18,163 nt of DNA, from positions 1 to 18,163 of the forward strand of contig JADGJL010000559.1 in assembly GCA_027600665.1 (NCBI GenBank), in the 5' to 3' direction. The stretch is from Irineochytrium annulatum (lineage: Eukaryota > Chytridiomycota > Chytridiomycetes > Chytridiales > Chytridiaceae). The position numbers and the translations under genes are program-made. Every line of letters begins with the position of its first letter. The first letter of the stretch is position 1. Positions 17,675 through 18,163 of the stretch are shown here, one piece after another. Below the pieces are notes generated by a model. It saw nothing but the letters and a program-made list of their open reading frames with translations. It ran no database searches and had not been told where the DNA came from.

Positions 17675-18163
17675 TCACGTTGCCGGCGCCACCCCCGCCT
17701 CATCCTTCCCCACATTGCCCTCGATCACCCGAGCGGCCGCGCCCAAGTTGTTCACACCCGCGGATGAGAATGGCTGGGACCACGCGATCTCCTGCATGTA
17801 AGGCATGCTTGCGCCCGTGTCATCGTTAATGGGTTGACAGTGGGACGGGCAGGAGAAGATGAGAATGGTTCCCCAATCGAGGGCATCCGGCCTGGAGTGG
17901 TCGATGGAGAGGTGGGAGAGGAGTTGGGGCATGATCTATTATTTCAAATTCGTCAAGCGTTGACAAGGTCGAGAGTATAATAACATTGGAATGAACGACG
18001 CTACACACCTGGAACTCGAATGTCCTCGGCGTCGAGCAATGCGGGCAAGGTGGTATATCCCCCGGCTTCGGTATTCCCACATCAGAGACCCACAACGCCC
18101 CCGCAGCGTAACCGCTCGCATTCTTCTCCTCCTCCTCCTCCTCCTCCCCGTCTTCCTTTTCCC
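17675..18163 (-). CDS. PDCD2/TSR4-family ribosome biogenesis protein, C-terminal part (5' end outside window)
   Basis: Two exons are visible: from beyond 18163 to 18009, and 17935-17675, joined in phase 0 across a 73-bp intron (GTGTGT...ATAG). Together they give 137 residues of the PDCD2_C domain. An acidic linker (GEEEEEEEK) is followed by LWVSDVGIPKPGDIPPCPHC, then TPRTFEFQ-IMPQLLSHL, then the family hallmark DWGTILIF with the second cysteine pair SCPSHC, ending in an Ala/Gly-rich tail and TGA. The two CxxC-like pairs probably bind zinc. Members of this family act as dedicated chaperones for ribosomal protein uS5 (Rps2) and are needed for 40S subunit maturation. The N-terminal half of the family fold should lie just past the right edge. 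Confidence 0.93.
18126..18146 (-). repeat. GAG triplet run encoding seven Glu residues
   Basis: Seven consecutive GAG codons on the minus strand make an acidic linker in the PDCD2/TSR4 protein just before its C-terminal domain. Acidic linkers at this place are common in the family; the perfect triplet run suggests a length-variable microsatellite. Confidence 0.8.

Noticed and set aside
1..18163. CRISPR arrays, transposons, prophage or operon-like defence clusters
   Set aside because: No regular spacer-repeat arrays, terminal repeats, transposase or integrase motifs were seen; all genes are intron-bearing eukaryotic genes.

Overview
The window looks like GC-rich nuclear DNA of a fungus. Genes are closely packed on both strands. 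Introns are short, mostly about 55 to 82 bp, and every spliced frame closes in a standard stop (TAA, TGA and TAG are all used), so the standard genetic code applies. Several products are typical of fungi: a MAP kinase kinase, a Fus1-like membrane SH3 protein and a DOMON-cytochrome b561 protein. A very long coiled-coil protein beside ordinary housekeeping genes would suit a zoosporic lineage such as the chytrids, but that is inference.

Layout from left to right: (1) minus strand, 332 to the left edge: R-SNARE of the synaptobrevin/VAMP type, lacking its last exon. (2) Plus strand, 1077-6147: six-exon gene for a protein of about 1,580 residues, mostly coiled coil, with five exact 41-residue repeats and three copies of a PSxRTxQ(F/Y) motif. 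(3) Plus, 6550-7659: MAP kinase kinase, three exons. (4) 7660-8547: no supported gene. (5) Minus, 10208-8548: RPN9/PSMD13 subunit of the 26S proteasome lid, six exons. (6) 10230-10977: a GC-rich block with coding-like fragments and no model I can close. (7) Minus, 12739-10978: secreted-then-anchored single-pass protein with a cytoplasmic SH3 domain, two exons. (8) Minus, about 13531-13013: a possible small unrecognised gene or frameshifted relic. (9) Plus, 13706-14756: orphan membrane protein with about seven transmembrane segments. (10) Minus, 16587-15297: DOMON plus cytochrome b561 redox protein, with all expected heme ligands visible. (11) 16588-17674: long spacer. (12) Minus, right edge to 17675: C-terminal part of a PDCD2/TSR4 ribosome-biogenesis protein.

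There is no operon-like or defence-like organisation. The genes serve separate jobs: vesicle fusion, cytoskeleton or cilium, MAPK signalling, proteasome assembly, cell-surface signalling, extracellular redox and 40S ribosome assembly. The MAP kinase kinase and the Fus1-like SH3 protein could in principle belong to one signalling pathway, but their proximity does not prove it. The least explained and most interesting items are the 41-residue-repeat coiled-coil protein, the orphan seven-pass protein with its ambiguous intron, the unrecognised minus-strand coding signal at 13013-13531, and the coding-like block at 10262-10750.
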